This document shows, piece by piece, positions 1 to 9,160 of a DNA stretch of 64,000 nt. A program made the translations under genes and the position numbers. The DNA is from an uncultured Poribacteria bacterium (GTDB lineage Bacteria > Poribacteria > WGA-4E > WGA-3G), in the NCBI GenBank assembly GCA_951812525.1, contig OX638316.1:3528506-3592505 (forward strand), in the 5' to 3' direction. The notes under the pieces are model-generated. The model ran no database searches and had not been told where the DNA came from. It saw nothing but the letters and a program-made list of their open reading frames with translations. Each line of letters opens with the position of its first letter. Position 1 is the stretch's first letter.

Positions 1-2811
1 ATTCGCGCGTCGGATCTTACCTGTGTCAGTTTCTGTCCAATAGATTTCACCGCCCGTTAAGTCCAAAGCGATTGCAGATGAATCTGGCACTCCCGAGACG
101 ATCTCTTCGACCTTTGAATTATTGAGGTTAACGCGTTGGATGTTGCCTGTCTGCTGATCTGTCCAGTATATTGCTGGACTTCCGATTGCGGTACCCGTCA
201 GTGTGAAAGTCGGTTGGAGCGATGGTCCCGTACTGAAACTTACTGGTGCACGCAGTCCTGTAACAACGTCTTCTACACTTGAGCCATTGAGATCGGCGCG
301 TTGGATTTTACCATCGGAATTCGTCCAATAAAGTTTACGTCCTGCGAAATCAACTGCGATGCCGAGTGGAGCTGAACCATTTATTGTCACAAGTTTTTCA
401 ACGTTTGAACCGTTAGGGTTGGCACGTCGGATTTGTCCACTATTCCCGGTTGTGTTTGACTTTTCTGTCCAGTAAATCTTACCACTTGCAACAGCGATTC
501 CCGTAAGTGAACCCGAACCTGTGGCGATATCTTGGCGGTTTGAACCGTTAAGATTCGCACGTCTTAGATTCGCGCCTTCCGACCAGTAGATTTTGCCGTT
601 TTCTGTATCTACAGTGATATTTTCAGGGGATTTTAAGCCTGTGATAAAATTGGATTGGAAGCTTGAACCATCTAAGTTGAGACGTTGTATTTTACTTCGA
701 CCGTTTGTTACATAAATCTTGTCCTTCGCGGCATCAATAGCGATGTCTTGGGCTACTATACCTCTTAATCGTCTAACAACTTCAAGGTTTGAGCCATCCA
801 TATTGGTACGTTGGATCTTCCAGTTTAAATTGTTTAACTTCTCTGTCCAATAGAGTTTACCACTCGACGTATCTACAGCAATGCTGGTTGCATTCTGGAC
901 ATCTGGAAGAAGAGGTTCTACTTCGTTGCCCGTCAGGCGTTGGAGCGTGCCAGTACGTGCTTCAACCCAGAACATGGGTGGACGATCAGACACATTGATG
1001 AGTGCCGTTGGAGAAGGCGGAAGATGTTCAGCACCCGGTGTTCCATAGCTAGGTGGACTAAAGTTGACGCGTCCGCTTGATGCTCGCCAGCCACCTTGTT
1101 GGGTGCCGTCAAGAGCATCTCCTGTTGTGTAATTAATTACCCGATACATGGATACGAGTGGACGACTCTGTGAAGTATTACCGCTGCGTCCAAGTACGTT
1201 CCAGCCTTTTTGGTTTGCCCTAGTTATATTGCTAACCCGATCAATAACCTTTGCCTGTGTATTAGCATTATAAGCGGGAGTAAAGGCATCGTCGGACAAA
1301 GAATTGGCGGAAGTGTCAGAGAAACGGAGATTTAAACTCCCCTCGGCGAAGGTGTAAGTCTGCCTTGAAGCATTGTAAAGTTCAATCCACTGTTTGTTGG
1401 GAGAGGTGCCATCAAGTCCCCACATAATTTCAGTGATAACAAGATCGCCGGATTTTGCTTGAGTGCCACCGGAAGATAGTGGATTTTGGTTTATATCTGC
1501 GATTAACTCAATCCGTCCCCCATCACGGAAAAAATTCGCCAAATTAGGAAGATCGGCATTCGTGGCATTTTGACCCATCGAGTAATACGAGCGATAGGTT
1601 CTAAAATCGCCACCTGTATTCACATTTTTTTGACCTGTGTGCACGAAGAGCACAAATTCACCGGGACGGATACTGAAACCTTCACGACTTAAATCAGACG
1701 GATTTTCAATGGCAAGTGTGGTACCAGTTGCAGCCACGAGTCGGTAGAGTTCAAGATCCATTTTCAAATCTGGATTCTGTTCGCGTAGTGTGCGAAGCGG
1801 GGTCAAATCACTAATCGGGTTCCCTGAGATCCATAACGCTTCCAGGTTTTCCAAACTCACAAGCGGTGCTGCATCCGTAATTTGATTCGTGTTGAGGTAT
1901 AATCTCCGTAATTGGGTTAAGTCCGCAAGTGTAGAAATATCGCTGATTTGATTGCCGCTGAGATTTAAGTTTGTTATTTGGGTCAAGTTCTTAAGGGGAG
2001 AAACATCTTGGATTTCATTCCCTAAAATCTCTAATCTTGTGGCTCGCCTCAATGCTGCAAGGGGTTCGATGTCTCTGATTTGATTATCGTTGAGATTTAA
2101 GTCTGCTATTTGGGTCAAGTTCTCAAGGGGTGTCACATCCTGGATCTGATTCTCTGATATGTCTAATCTTGTAATTCCTTTCAGCCCGCTGAGAGCAATA
2201 ATGTCTCTGATTTGATTGTCGTTGAGGTTTAAGTCTGCTATTTGGGTCAAGTTCTCAAGGGGTGTCACATCCTGGATCTGATTTCCTGATATGTCTAATC
2301 TTGTAATTCTGTTTAGTGCTGTAAGAATAGTGATGTCCCTAATCTCGTTATCGGATAGATTTAAATCTGTTATTTGTCTTAATCCTGTGAGCGTATTGAT
2401 ATTACTAACTCCGTTAGACCTAAAGCTTAACCTAGTTAAGTTTGTTAGTTCTCCGAGCAGCGTAATGTCTTGGATGGAATTAAAATTAAGATTTAACTTT
2501 GTTAAGTGTGTCAGTCTTTCAAGCGGAGCAATACTTCTAATCTGATTGGCACTGAGGTCTAACTCTTCTAAAAGCGTTGCATAATTCAAACCGGTGAGGT
2601 CTGTAATCGCGGTATTTTTAGCGTTCAATGTAATTAACGCTTGCATCGCCTGCTGTGTAAGCGCACTGTTTGAATCTAAGTCAAGAGCTTCACGCACTAC
2701 CGTTCTTAAATTCTCATCTGGCATCCATTGTGTTTCGTTTTGTGCCAAGGCGAGGTTAAGACAACAGCTGAGAGCAGTAAGTACAACACAGAGTCTATAA
2801 AAACCTTTCAT
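1..2811 (-). CDS. Secreted LRR - lamin-tail - YWTD propeller protein (3' end cut by window)
   Basis: The frame is open from an ATG at 2811 to the window edge (937 codons), so the C-terminus is missing. It starts with a signal peptide (MKGFYRLCVVL, cleaved near LALA-QNE). Roughly residues 60-380 are about a dozen 22-residue leucine-rich repeats of the SDS22/internalin type (LTRLDISGNQIQDVTPLENL). A lamin-tail (LTD) domain follows at about 450-590 (ITEIMWGLDG, NKQWIELYNAS). About 610-937 hold at least seven YWTD-type propeller strands (KLYWTEK, AIYWTDQQTG, EIYWTETDTG). All three domains are binding modules, so an exported adhesion or recognition role is inferred; no catalytic motif is seen. An AAAGGA ribosome binding site lies 8-9 nt before the ATG. 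Two LRRs (about 2069-2322) are a recent 132-bp tandem duplication. Confidence 0.88.
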   Translation of the reverse strand, partial: MKGFYRLCVVLTALSCCLNLALAQNETQWMPDENLRTVVREALDLDSNSALTQQAMQALITLNAKNTAITDLTGLNYATLLEELDLSANQIRSIAPLERLTHLTKLNLNFNSIQDITLLGELTNLTRLSFRSNGVSNINTLTGLRQITDLNLSDNEIRDITILTALNRITRLDISGNQIQDVTPLENLTQIADLNLNDNQIRDIIALSGLKGITRLDISENQIQDVTPLENLTQIADLNLNDNQIRDIEPLAALRRATRLEILGNEIQDVSPLKNLTQITNLNLSGNQISDISTLADLTQLRRLYLNTNQITDAAPLVSLENLEALWISGNPISDLTPLRTLREQNPDLKMDLELYRLVAATGTTLAIENPSDLSREGFSIRPGEFVLFVHTGQKNVNTGGDFRTYRSYYSMGQNATNADLPNLANFFRDGGRIELIADINQNPLSSGGTQAKSGDLVITEIMWGLDGTSPNKQWIELYNASRQTYTFAEGSLNLRFSDTSANSLSDDAFTPAYNANTQAKVIDRVSNITRANQKGWNVLGRSGNTSQSRPLVSMYRVINYTTGDALDGTQQGGWRASSGRVNFSPPSYGTPGAEHLPPSPTALINVSDRPPMFWVEARTGTLQRLTGNEVEPLLPDVQNATSIAVDTSSGKLYWTEKLNNLNWKIQRTNMDGSNLEVVRRLRGIVAQDIAIDAAKDKIYVTNGRSKIQRLNLDGSSFQSNFITGLKSPENITVDTENGKIYWSEGANLRRANLNGSNRQDIATGSGSLTGIAVASGKIYWTEKSNTTGNSGQIRRANPNGSNVEKLVTINGSAPLGIAVDFAGRKLYWTNSDGKIQRADLNGSSVEDVVTGLRAPVSFSTGPSLQPTFTLTGTAIGSPAIYWTDQQTGNIQRVNLNNSKVEEIVSGVPDSSAIALDLTGGEIYWTETDTGKIRRAN

Positions 2812-3203
2812 TGATTTGTGTTCCTTTCAATTCAATTAAGATAGAGTCAGTGGTAATGATCCGTTATCCAAAACGGGACGACGGCGTAGGTTTCGCAACG
2901 ATTTTCAAATTATTATTAGTGGATATGGCGAGAACCTCGCCCGCGTTTTGCACAGATGTGATGTTCATACCACACTCAGCGTACGCCTGAACTCATTAAT
3001 CAGTCGGTCTCTTCGTATCCCCGTTTGCTACTTAAGACGTTGACAAAATGGAAAAGTTTAATCCTCACTGTATTGTACAGCTTGATTGTGATGAAAATAA
3101 AAAACTGGATTTTTCTTATTCAACCTGCTGGTGAGGTTTCCTAACTTCGCCTGTTTATAGTGTATCGTTAATTCAAAAATTTACTATAAAAAAACAAATT
3201 ATC
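2812..3203. other. Intergenic region between the LRR gene and mntR
   Basis: About 390 bases between divergent genes. No ORF with a convincing start or ribosome binding site and no tRNA-like fold was seen. It should hold the promoter of the minus-strand LRR gene, but no clear -35/-10 pair was identified for it. The part nearest mntR becomes very AT-rich. Confidence 0.5.
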
Positions 3204-3233
3204 TTGACTTATTTTTCTCTATTAATGTATAAT
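3204..3233 (+). promoter_or_regulatory. Sigma70-type promoter of the mntR-tro operon
   Basis: TTGACT (3204-3209) and a perfect TATAAT (3228-3233) are 18 bp apart in a very AT-rich stretch. The -10 box overlaps the start of the metal-regulator-like palindrome at 3230-3251. RNA polymerase and a bound repressor would therefore exclude each other. Confidence 0.75.
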
Positions 3234-3251
3234 TTAGGTATGCCTAAATTA
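3230..3251. promoter_or_regulatory. DtxR/MntR-type palindromic operator
   Basis: AATTTAGGTATGCCTAAATT forms a near-perfect inverted repeat around TTTAGG-nnnn-CCTAAA. It resembles the TTAGG...CCTAA boxes bound by DtxR/IdeR/MntR-family regulators. It overlaps the -10 box of the promoter that reads into the DtxR-family gene at 3373. Autorepression by the metal-loaded regulator is the natural reading, inferred from family knowledge plus position. Confidence 0.75.
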
Positions 3252-3294
3252 ATTTTTAGTGTTGCTAATAATTTTGGTACATAGTGCCTAAAAA

Positions 3295-3313
3295 GGTAAG
3301 TTGCCGACTTACC
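3295..3313 (+). other. Hairpin in the mntR leader
   Basis: GGTAAGT-TGCCG-ACTTACC is a perfect 7-bp stem with a 5-nt loop in the roughly 130-nt leader before mntR. A 12-bp perfect palindrome, ACACAATTGTGT (3335-3346), follows. A role in leader RNA regulation is possible. The consensus of the yybP-ykoY Mn riboswitch was not recognised. Confidence 0.35.
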
Positions 3314-3372
3314 ATACACCGCAAGATAAGAGGTACACAATTGTGTGTTTACCCTGCGGATAGGAAAAATTA

Positions 3373-4044
3373 ATGCTTACACATGCGGCTGAGGACTACC
3401 TCAAGTCAATCTATAAGTTACAAGAAAAAGGTGGTACGGTTTCCACCGGTATTTTAGCAGCATATCTCAATGTGAAACCAGCGTCTGCTACTGGGATGAT
3501 CAAAAAACTGAAGACAATGAAACTCGTCAGTCATGAACGCTATCGCGGTGTTACGCTGACGGATGCTGGGAGAGTAATCGCGCTTGAAATCATAAGGCAC
3601 CATCGCTTGTTAGAGCTTTACTTGTTCAAGGCGTTGGGGGTTCCGTGGGACGGTGTTCATGAAGAAGCTGAGAAACTTGAGCATGTTATTTCGGAAGACA
3701 TGGAGGCGCGGATGGACGAATTTCTCGGCTATCCGACTGCCGACCCGCACGGCGCACCGATACCAGATAAAAACGGGGTCGTGACACAAACAGAACATAT
3801 TCCGATGACGGATCTACAGAGCGGGCAATCCTGTGTTGTTTCTGAAGTAAGTGATACCGATCCGGTGCTGCTTCGGCACTTGGGTAGTTTCAATCTTTAC
3901 CCTGGCACGGCGTTTCAGGTGAAAGAGGTAGCTCCATTTGAAGGTCCCTTTACTATTGATATCGCTGGGCAGCAGGTGGTTATTGGACGGGAGGCAGCTA
4001 AGCATATTTATGTTAATAATGTTCAAGATACAGAGACCACATAG
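3373..4044 (+). CDS. mntR: DtxR/MntR-family metal-dependent transcriptional repressor
   Basis: Winged-helix repressor of 223 aa that uses bound Mn2+ or Fe2+ as co-repressor. The helix-turn-helix is at about 20-65, the dimerisation and metal domain at 70-140, and a FeoA/SH3-like domain at about 145-215. By alignment with IdeR and MntR, the ligands are H77, E81 and H96 for one site and D8, E100, E103 and H104 for the other. D8 and E100 occupy the positions that are Met10/Cys102 in IdeR/DtxR but Asp8/Glu99 in Bacillus MntR, which points to manganese-type sensing. Unlike short MntR proteins, it keeps the C-terminal SH3 domain. It heads an operon with an exporter-like VIT protein and TroABCD, and a matching operator sits at its own promoter. 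Confidence 0.88.
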   Translation: MLTHAAEDYLKSIYKLQEKGGTVSTGILAAYLNVKPASATGMIKKLKTMKLVSHERYRGVTLTDAGRVIALEIIRHHRLLELYLFKALGVPWDGVHEEAEKLEHVISEDMEARMDEFLGYPTADPHGAPIPDKNGVVTQTEHIPMTDLQSGQSCVVSEVSDTDPVLLRHLGSFNLYPGTAFQVKEVAPFEGPFTIDIAGQQVVIGREAAKHIYVNNVQDTETT

Positions 4045-4089
4045 GCGCGGTGCGAAAGCGTACCCGTCCCCGCTGAAAGGAATCTAAAA

Positions 4090-5226
4090 ATGGAACAAAA
4101 AAAAACGAAGCCTGATTCACAAACAATCAAGGTATGGAAACATCATTTGCGAGATGAGGTGGATGCACATTTTCTTTATGGTGTTTTCGCCAGTCTTGAA
4201 CCCGATGCAGATCGTAAAGAGATATTATCCGAGCTTGCTGACGTAGAAGGTCGACATGTAGATCGTTGGTGCGAAATGCTCAAGGCGTATGATATAACGT
4301 TCAGGATAGGGCATCCAACATTAAAAGCACGTTTGATGGCGTGGTATGCGCGCCGGTTTAGTAGCGGGTTTCCACTTGCGCAGATGCTGAATGAGGAAGC
4401 CAGTGAAGTCAAAGATTATCTCGCACTTCATAGAACTAGCACATTGGCGGATGCGAAAGAGACAGCACTTGATTTAGCCAAAGAGTCAGCGATGCACACA
4501 GAAAGTTTGCAAACGCTGACCGGCACGAGTGACGAACCGTGGCATAAAACCGAATCTGGCGGTATGTTGGGCAACATTGTTTATGGGTTTAATGACGGTT
4601 TAACCGCAAACTTCGGCTTGGTCGCTGGGGTTATCGCAGCTACATCGGATATCTCTACGATTCTCGTGACAGGTATTGTTGGAACAGTCGCCGACGCTTT
4701 GTCCATGGGGGCTTCCGGGTACCTCGCAGCCAAAAGTGAACAGGAAGTCTATGAACACGAAATTCAGGTCGAAAAAGAAGAGATCCGCCTAATGCCAGAT
4801 ATTGAGGAAGATGAACTTGCGCTCATCTACGCCACTCGTGGTATACCAAAAGATCAGGCGCGGGCTCTTGCACAAGAAGTAATGAGTGACCCTGACCGGG
4901 CATTGGAGGAGAAGATCCAATCTGAACTTAAGATTGGTGAAATGCATACAACACCTGTCAAAGAAGGATGGATTACCGGATTCGCGACCGCTATCGGAGC
5001 ATTTATTCCTGTAGCCCCATTCCTCTTTACAGAAGGTTTGCTCGCAATCTGGATCTCGTTCGGGCTTGCGATGCTCTCTCACTTTGCTGTTGGTGGAGCC
5101 AGGAGCCTCTTCACCGGACGCGGTTTATTTCGGAGTGGCTTCGACATGTTTGTCGTGGGACTTGGTGTCGCAGGCGTTGGATACCTTGTCGGTGAGCTTT
5201 TGGAACGCTTCTTCTTTGGGAATTAG
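4090..5226 (+). CDS. Ferritin-like domain fused to VIT1/CCC1 metal transporter (MbfA-like)
   Basis: Protein of 378 aa with two parts. The N-terminal 150 residues are a rubrerythrin/ferritin-like helical domain with carboxylate/His motifs (EVDAHFLYG, ELADVEGRHVDRW, NEEASE, ESAMHTES). The rest is a VIT1/CCC1 transporter beginning NIVYGFNDGLTANFGL, with about five membrane segments. An acidic cytosolic segment (EIQVEKEEIRL...) lies between TM2 and TM3, as in VIT-type Fe/Mn transporters. The architecture matches membrane-bound ferritin MbfA, which exports iron and possibly manganese in alphaproteobacteria. It lies 45 nt after mntR and 4 nt before troA, so an exporter and an importer share one transcript. 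The ion is not determined by sequence. Confidence 0.87.
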   Translation: MEQKKTKPDSQTIKVWKHHLRDEVDAHFLYGVFASLEPDADRKEILSELADVEGRHVDRWCEMLKAYDITFRIGHPTLKARLMAWYARRFSSGFPLAQMLNEEASEVKDYLALHRTSTLADAKETALDLAKESAMHTESLQTLTGTSDEPWHKTESGGMLGNIVYGFNDGLTANFGLVAGVIAATSDISTILVTGIVGTVADALSMGASGYLAAKSEQEVYEHEIQVEKEEIRLMPDIEEDELALIYATRGIPKDQARALAQEVMSDPDRALEEKIQSELKIGEMHTTPVKEGWITGFATAIGAFIPVAPFLFTEGLLAIWISFGLAMLSHFAVGGARSLFTGRGLFRSGFDMFVVGLGVAGVGYLVGELLERFFFGN

Positions 5227-5230
5227 AATT

Positions 5231-6196
5231 ATGCAAAAATTATACATTTCATTGTGCCTTGCAGTACTACTTGCAGGAACCAGTTGTGATCCGAAGGGAC
5301 AACCTGATACATCAGCCGTTGGAAAATACCGCGTCGTCACCACAATAGGAATGATTACCGATATCGTCAAGAACGTCGGTGGTGATCGCGTTGAAGTGAT
5401 AGGGTTGATGGGACCGGGGGTAGATCCACACCTCTATAAGGCGAGTGCTGGGGATGTCCAAAAACTTGGTTCAGCGAATCTCATTTTCTATAACGGGTTG
5501 CACCTTGAATCAAAAATGGGTGATGTCCTCGCGAAAATGTCAGGAGATACCAAAACCGTCGCCGTAACAGATACCGTTGACCGAAGCCTGTTGCTAACAC
5601 CACCCGAATTTGATGGGCAATACGACCCGCACTTATGGTTTGACGTGACACTCTGGATGAAGGCGGTCGGAACGGTTCGTGATGTGCTGAGTGAATTCGA
5701 TCCAGACAATACTTTAGCGTACTGGAGCAACGCCCAACGCTACTTCGCTAAACTTGCCGAGTTACACGAGTACGTCAAGGCACAAGCGGCACGCGTGCCG
5801 TTAGAACAGCGAGTACTCGTCACAGCGCACGACGCTTTTAACTACTTCGGGAAGGCTTACGGCTTTGAGGTGCGTGGACTACAAGGGATTAGTACCGCGG
5901 CAGAGGCTGGCATCGCTGATGTGCAGGAACTGGCGACTTTCATCGCCGAGCGACGCATCCCAGCTATTTTTGTGGAATCATCCGTCTCTACGAGAAGTCT
6001 TGAAGCCGTGAAAGCCGCTGTAAAATCGAAAGGGTTTGATGTAAAAATTGGCGGTGAACTTTTCTCCGACGCTATGGGAAACCAAGGAACGCCTGAGGGC
6101 ACCTATATCGGGATGGTTCGCCACAATATTGATACGATTGTGAACGCTTTAAAAGGTGAATCAACTACACACACCTCTTCAACAACGGGGTATTAA
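5231..6196 (+). CDS. troA: TroA-like metal-binding lipoprotein of Mn/Zn ABC transporter
   Basis: Cluster A-I solute-binding protein of 321 aa. The start at 5231 is chosen because it gives a lipoprotein signal with lipobox LLAGTSC (Cys19) and follows the previous stop by 4 nt; the open frame extends further upstream without a signal. The four metal ligands are visible: H67 (DPHLY), H134 (DPHLWFD), H200 ([10 protein letters not shown]) and D280 (LFSDAMG). The third ligand is His as in TroA/ZnuA, not Glu as in PsaA/MntC, which allows Zn as well as Mn. It delivers metal to TroCD, encoded next to it. Confidence 0.93.
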   Translation: MQKLYISLCLAVLLAGTSCDPKGQPDTSAVGKYRVVTTIGMITDIVKNVGGDRVEVIGLMGPGVDPHLYKASAGDVQKLGSANLIFYNGLHLESKMGDVLAKMSGDTKTVAVTDTVDRSLLLTPPEFDGQYDPHLWFDVTLWMKAVGTVRDVLSEFDPDNTLAYWSNAQRYFAKLAELHEYVKAQAARVPLEQRVLVTAHDAFNYFGKAYGFEVRGLQGISTAAEAGIADVQELATFIAERRIPAIFVESSVSTRSLEAVKAAVKSKGFDVKIGGELFSDAMGNQGTPEGTYIGMVRHNIDTIVNALKGESTTHTSSTTGY

Positions 6197-6197
6197 G

Positions 6198-6938
6198 TTG
6201 CAAGTACTTGAAACAAAAGCCATTGAGGTAACCGATTTGACGGTTGCCTATCAGGATAAACCGGTCTTGTGGGATATTGATCTTGATGTTCCACCGGGCG
6301 TGCTTTTATCGATCGTTGGTCCCAACGGTGCAGGTAAAACGACGCTGATTAAGGCGATCCTAGGATTGGTCCGTCCCGCAGCTGGCAACGTCCTGATTTA
6401 CGACAAACCTTATGAGGTACAGCGTGGGATCGTCGGTTACGTCCCACAGCGAGGCACCGTCGACTGGGACTTCCCGACAAACGTCTTGGATGTCGTGATG
6501 ATGGGGCGTTATGGGGCTCTTGGATGGATCCGCAGACCCGGAAGACAGGAACGAGAACTCGCTATGCAGGCATTGGAGAAAGTTGGACTCGAGACCTATA
6601 CAACTCGACAAATAAGCCAACTCTCTGGAGGACAGCAACAGCGCGTTTTTCTCGCACGCGCACTTGTTCAAGATGCCACAGTGTACTTGATGGACGAACC
6701 TTTCCAGGGGGTTGATGCTACCACCGAACGCGCAATCATTACCCTGCTGCAGGAACTCCGCGCAAATGGGAAAACTGTCATTGTGGTACACCACGACTTG
6801 CAGACTGTGGAAGACTATTTCGACTGGGTGATGCTCTTGAATATTCGGCGTATTGCTAGCGGCCCTGTTGCTGATACATTCACTTCTGACAACTTGCGCC
6901 AAACTTACGGCGGTCGCGTCGCTTTTGTGAAAAAGTAG
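6198..6938 (+). CDS. troB: ATP-binding subunit of Mn/Zn ABC importer
   Basis: ABC ATPase of 246 aa. Walker [10 protein letters not shown] is at 41-49, signature LSGGQQQR at 142-149, Walker B VYLMDEP at about 162-168 and the H-loop VVHHD at 196-200. The TTG start at 6198 lies one base after the troA stop and has GGGG upstream. A GTG at 6156, inside troA, is the alternative and would add 14 residues. It energises the TroC/TroD permeases downstream. Confidence 0.92.
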   Translation: MQVLETKAIEVTDLTVAYQDKPVLWDIDLDVPPGVLLSIVGPNGAGKTTLIKAILGLVRPAAGNVLIYDKPYEVQRGIVGYVPQRGTVDWDFPTNVLDVVMMGRYGALGWIRRPGRQERELAMQALEKVGLETYTTRQISQLSGGQQQRVFLARALVQDATVYLMDEPFQGVDATTERAIITLLQELRANGKTVIVVHHDLQTVEDYFDWVMLLNIRRIASGPVADTFTSDNLRQTYGGRVAFVKK

Positions 6939-7014
6939 TAGAACAATATCTCAATTTATTGTAGGAGCGGTTGCAACCCTGACTCTCCATATACACCTTA
7001 TGCCATAACCGATC

Positions 7015-7953
7015 ATGGAAACCTTAAATATCCTAAACCGCTTTGACTATACGCTCATGATTGTTGCTATCGGTGCTGCGTTGCTCGGTGCCGTAAGTGG
7101 TGCACTCGGCACCTATGCCGTCTTGCGCCGACAGAGTCTCCTCGGCGATGCGATCTCACACGCCGCACTGCCCGGTATTGCCATTGCGTTTCTGTTGACA
7201 GGAAGTAAAACACCTCTGATTCTGGTACTCGGTGCAGCGATTGCAGGTTGGTTAGGTACACTCCTAATTATGTCCATTGTCAGGATGACGCGTATCAAAT
7301 ACGATAGCGCACTCGGCGTTGTCCTCTCTACCTTTTTCGGTTTCGGTTTAGTGCTCCACACATTCATTCAACGGACTGGCAATGCGAATCAAGCCGGATT
7401 AGATACGTTCCTCTTCGGACAAGCCGCCACAATTCTGGAACGCGATATTGTGACAATGGGTATACTCGGTAGCGTTGCAATCCTCATCACCGTTATCTTT
7501 TGGAAAGAGTTAAAATTGCTGATTTTCGATGAAGGTTTTGCTGCATCACTCGGATTCTCGACCCGCGCACTGGATATCCTGTTGACAAGTCTTCTTGTGA
7601 TAGCAATCGTTCTCGGTCTGCAAGCAGTCGGTGCCGTGTTGATGAGTGCAATGTTGGTCGCACCAGCGGTCGCCGCACGGCAGTGGACAGATAGGCTTAG
7701 CGTGATGATGCTTCTCGCTGCATGTTTTGGGATACTCGCTGGTGTGAGCGGGACCATCATTAGCAGTAGTGCCTCACGCATCCCGACGGGTCCAACGATT
7801 GTCCTTTGCGCGACAGTCGTGGTTGGATTCTCAATCGTTTTCGCTTTGAATCGTGGACTTTTATGGGATTGGATGCGACAGCGCCGGAATAGGCAAGGTT
7901 TGGAAGCAGCAGCAAACAGATTGTTTAAGGAACCACAGCAAGGGGGCGATTAA
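7015..7953 (+). CDS. troC: Mn/Zn ABC importer permease (first of two)
   Basis: ABC-3 family integral membrane permease of 312 aa with about eight hydrophobic segments. It shows the family motif LRRQSLLGDAISHAALPGI near residue 38 and the EAA-like coupling region FDEGFAASLGF. It starts 76 nt after troB and ends 4 nt before troD. With TroD it should form a heterodimeric channel for metal released by TroA. A positively charged tail (RQRRNRQ) marks the cytosolic C-terminus. Confidence 0.92.
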   Translation: METLNILNRFDYTLMIVAIGAALLGAVSGALGTYAVLRRQSLLGDAISHAALPGIAIAFLLTGSKTPLILVLGAAIAGWLGTLLIMSIVRMTRIKYDSALGVVLSTFFGFGLVLHTFIQRTGNANQAGLDTFLFGQAATILERDIVTMGILGSVAILITVIFWKELKLLIFDEGFAASLGFSTRALDILLTSLLVIAIVLGLQAVGAVLMSAMLVAPAVAARQWTDRLSVMMLLAACFGILAGVSGTIISSSASRIPTGPTIVLCATVVVGFSIVFALNRGLLWDWMRQRRNRQGLEAAANRLFKEPQQGGD

Positions 7954-7957
7954 AGCA

Positions 7958-9067
7958 ATGCTACAAGGTCACTTTGAAATCCAACTCATTGCAATTGTCA
8001 CAGCAGTAGCGTGTGCCTTACCCGGTGTATATTTGGTCCTGCGACGGATGACCTTAATGAGCGATGCTATTAGCCACGCCATTCTTCCTGGTATCGTACT
8101 TGCCTTTTTCCTGACACATAGCCTGTCGTCTCCGCTCCTGATCCTTGCCGCCGCGGGAACAGGTGTGCTTACTGTAGTTTTTGTTGAATTGCTACAACGG
8201 ACAAAACTTATAAAAGAGGACGCTGCGATCGGACTAACATTCCCAGCCCTTTTCAGCATCGGAGTGATCCTAATCTCCCGGTTTGCCGGTAACGTTCACT
8301 TGGATATAGATGCGGTGCTTCTCGGCGAACTCGCTTATGCACCGCTCAACCGGTTAAAGGTTGCTGGCTACGATCTGGGTCCCGTTTCTCTGTATGTCAT
8401 GGGCGTGATGCTTGTGTTGAACCTTGTATTTATTCTATTGTTTTACAAAGAATTGAAGTTAGCGACGTTTGATGCCAGTTTAGCTGCCACGCTCGGATTT
8501 GCCCCAGTTTTAATCCACTACGGTTTGATGACGTTGGTATCCATGACAACCGTAGGCGCGTTTGATGCCGTCGGTTCAATTTTAGTCGTGGCACTCATAG
8601 CCGGACCCCCTGCTACCGCTTACCTTATGACAGATAGACTCTCACGTATGCTTATCCTCAGTGCCGTAATAGGGAGTGTAAATGCCGTCAGTGGGTATTG
8701 GGTCGCCTACCTCTTTGATGTCTCAATTGCAGGAGCAATTGCAACAATGACCCTGCTCATTTTCGGGTTGGTTTTTCTGGTTGTTCCGAACCGTGGGGTC
8801 ATTGCTATTGCACGTAGACACGCACGCCAAAAATGGGAGTTTGCCCAGACGATGTTGGTTATCCATCTCCTTAATCACGAAGGTCTCCCCGAAGCAGAGG
8901 CAGAGTCCGAGATAACGCACCTCTATGAGCATCTACGTTGGGACCCCACCTTTGCAACGCAAGTTGTAAGGTATGCTCTCAATAACCAATGTGTCTTACA
9001 ACAGGAGACGCAGCTGATTTTGACAGAGCAAGGACGTTCTATAGCACAGCAGGCACTTGTGCAATAA
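7958..9067 (+). CDS. troD: Mn/Zn ABC importer permease (second, with C-terminal extension)
   Basis: ABC-3 permease of 369 aa and paralogue of TroC, with motif LRRMTLMSDAISHAILPGI. The ATG at 7958 is preferred over an upstream in-frame start at 7853 because it removes overlap with troC and gives a normal N-terminus. After the last membrane segment (about 275) there is an extra soluble domain of about 90 residues, predicted mostly helical (KWEFAQTMLVIHLLNHEG, VVRYALNNQCV). It looks like a winged-helix module, as in longer TroD/MntD proteins. A regulatory role for this tail is inference. Confidence 0.9.
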   Translation: MLQGHFEIQLIAIVTAVACALPGVYLVLRRMTLMSDAISHAILPGIVLAFFLTHSLSSPLLILAAAGTGVLTVVFVELLQRTKLIKEDAAIGLTFPALFSIGVILISRFAGNVHLDIDAVLLGELAYAPLNRLKVAGYDLGPVSLYVMGVMLVLNLVFILLFYKELKLATFDASLAATLGFAPVLIHYGLMTLVSMTTVGAFDAVGSILVVALIAGPPATAYLMTDRLSRMLILSAVIGSVNAVSGYWVAYLFDVSIAGAIATMTLLIFGLVFLVVPNRGVIAIARRHARQKWEFAQTMLVIHLLNHEGLPEAEAESEITHLYEHLRWDPTFATQVVRYALNNQCVLQQETQLILTEQGRSIAQQALVQ

Positions 9068-9160
9068 CTATGCTACCGATTAGTGCTTCATTATTAAAGA
9101 GGCATTGGTTTATAGGCGCGCGATGCGTTGCACACCACACTAACAGTAGAGGTATCCGAT

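Noticed and set aside
3251-3372. yybP-ykoY manganese riboswitch in the mntR leader
   Set aside because: Hairpins are present but the conserved riboswitch core could not be recognised by eye; a covariance-model search would decide.
6360-6902. 180-codon minus-strand ORF opposite troB
   Set aside because: Lies wholly within a well-supported ABC ATPase gene and shows no domain; a shadow frame.
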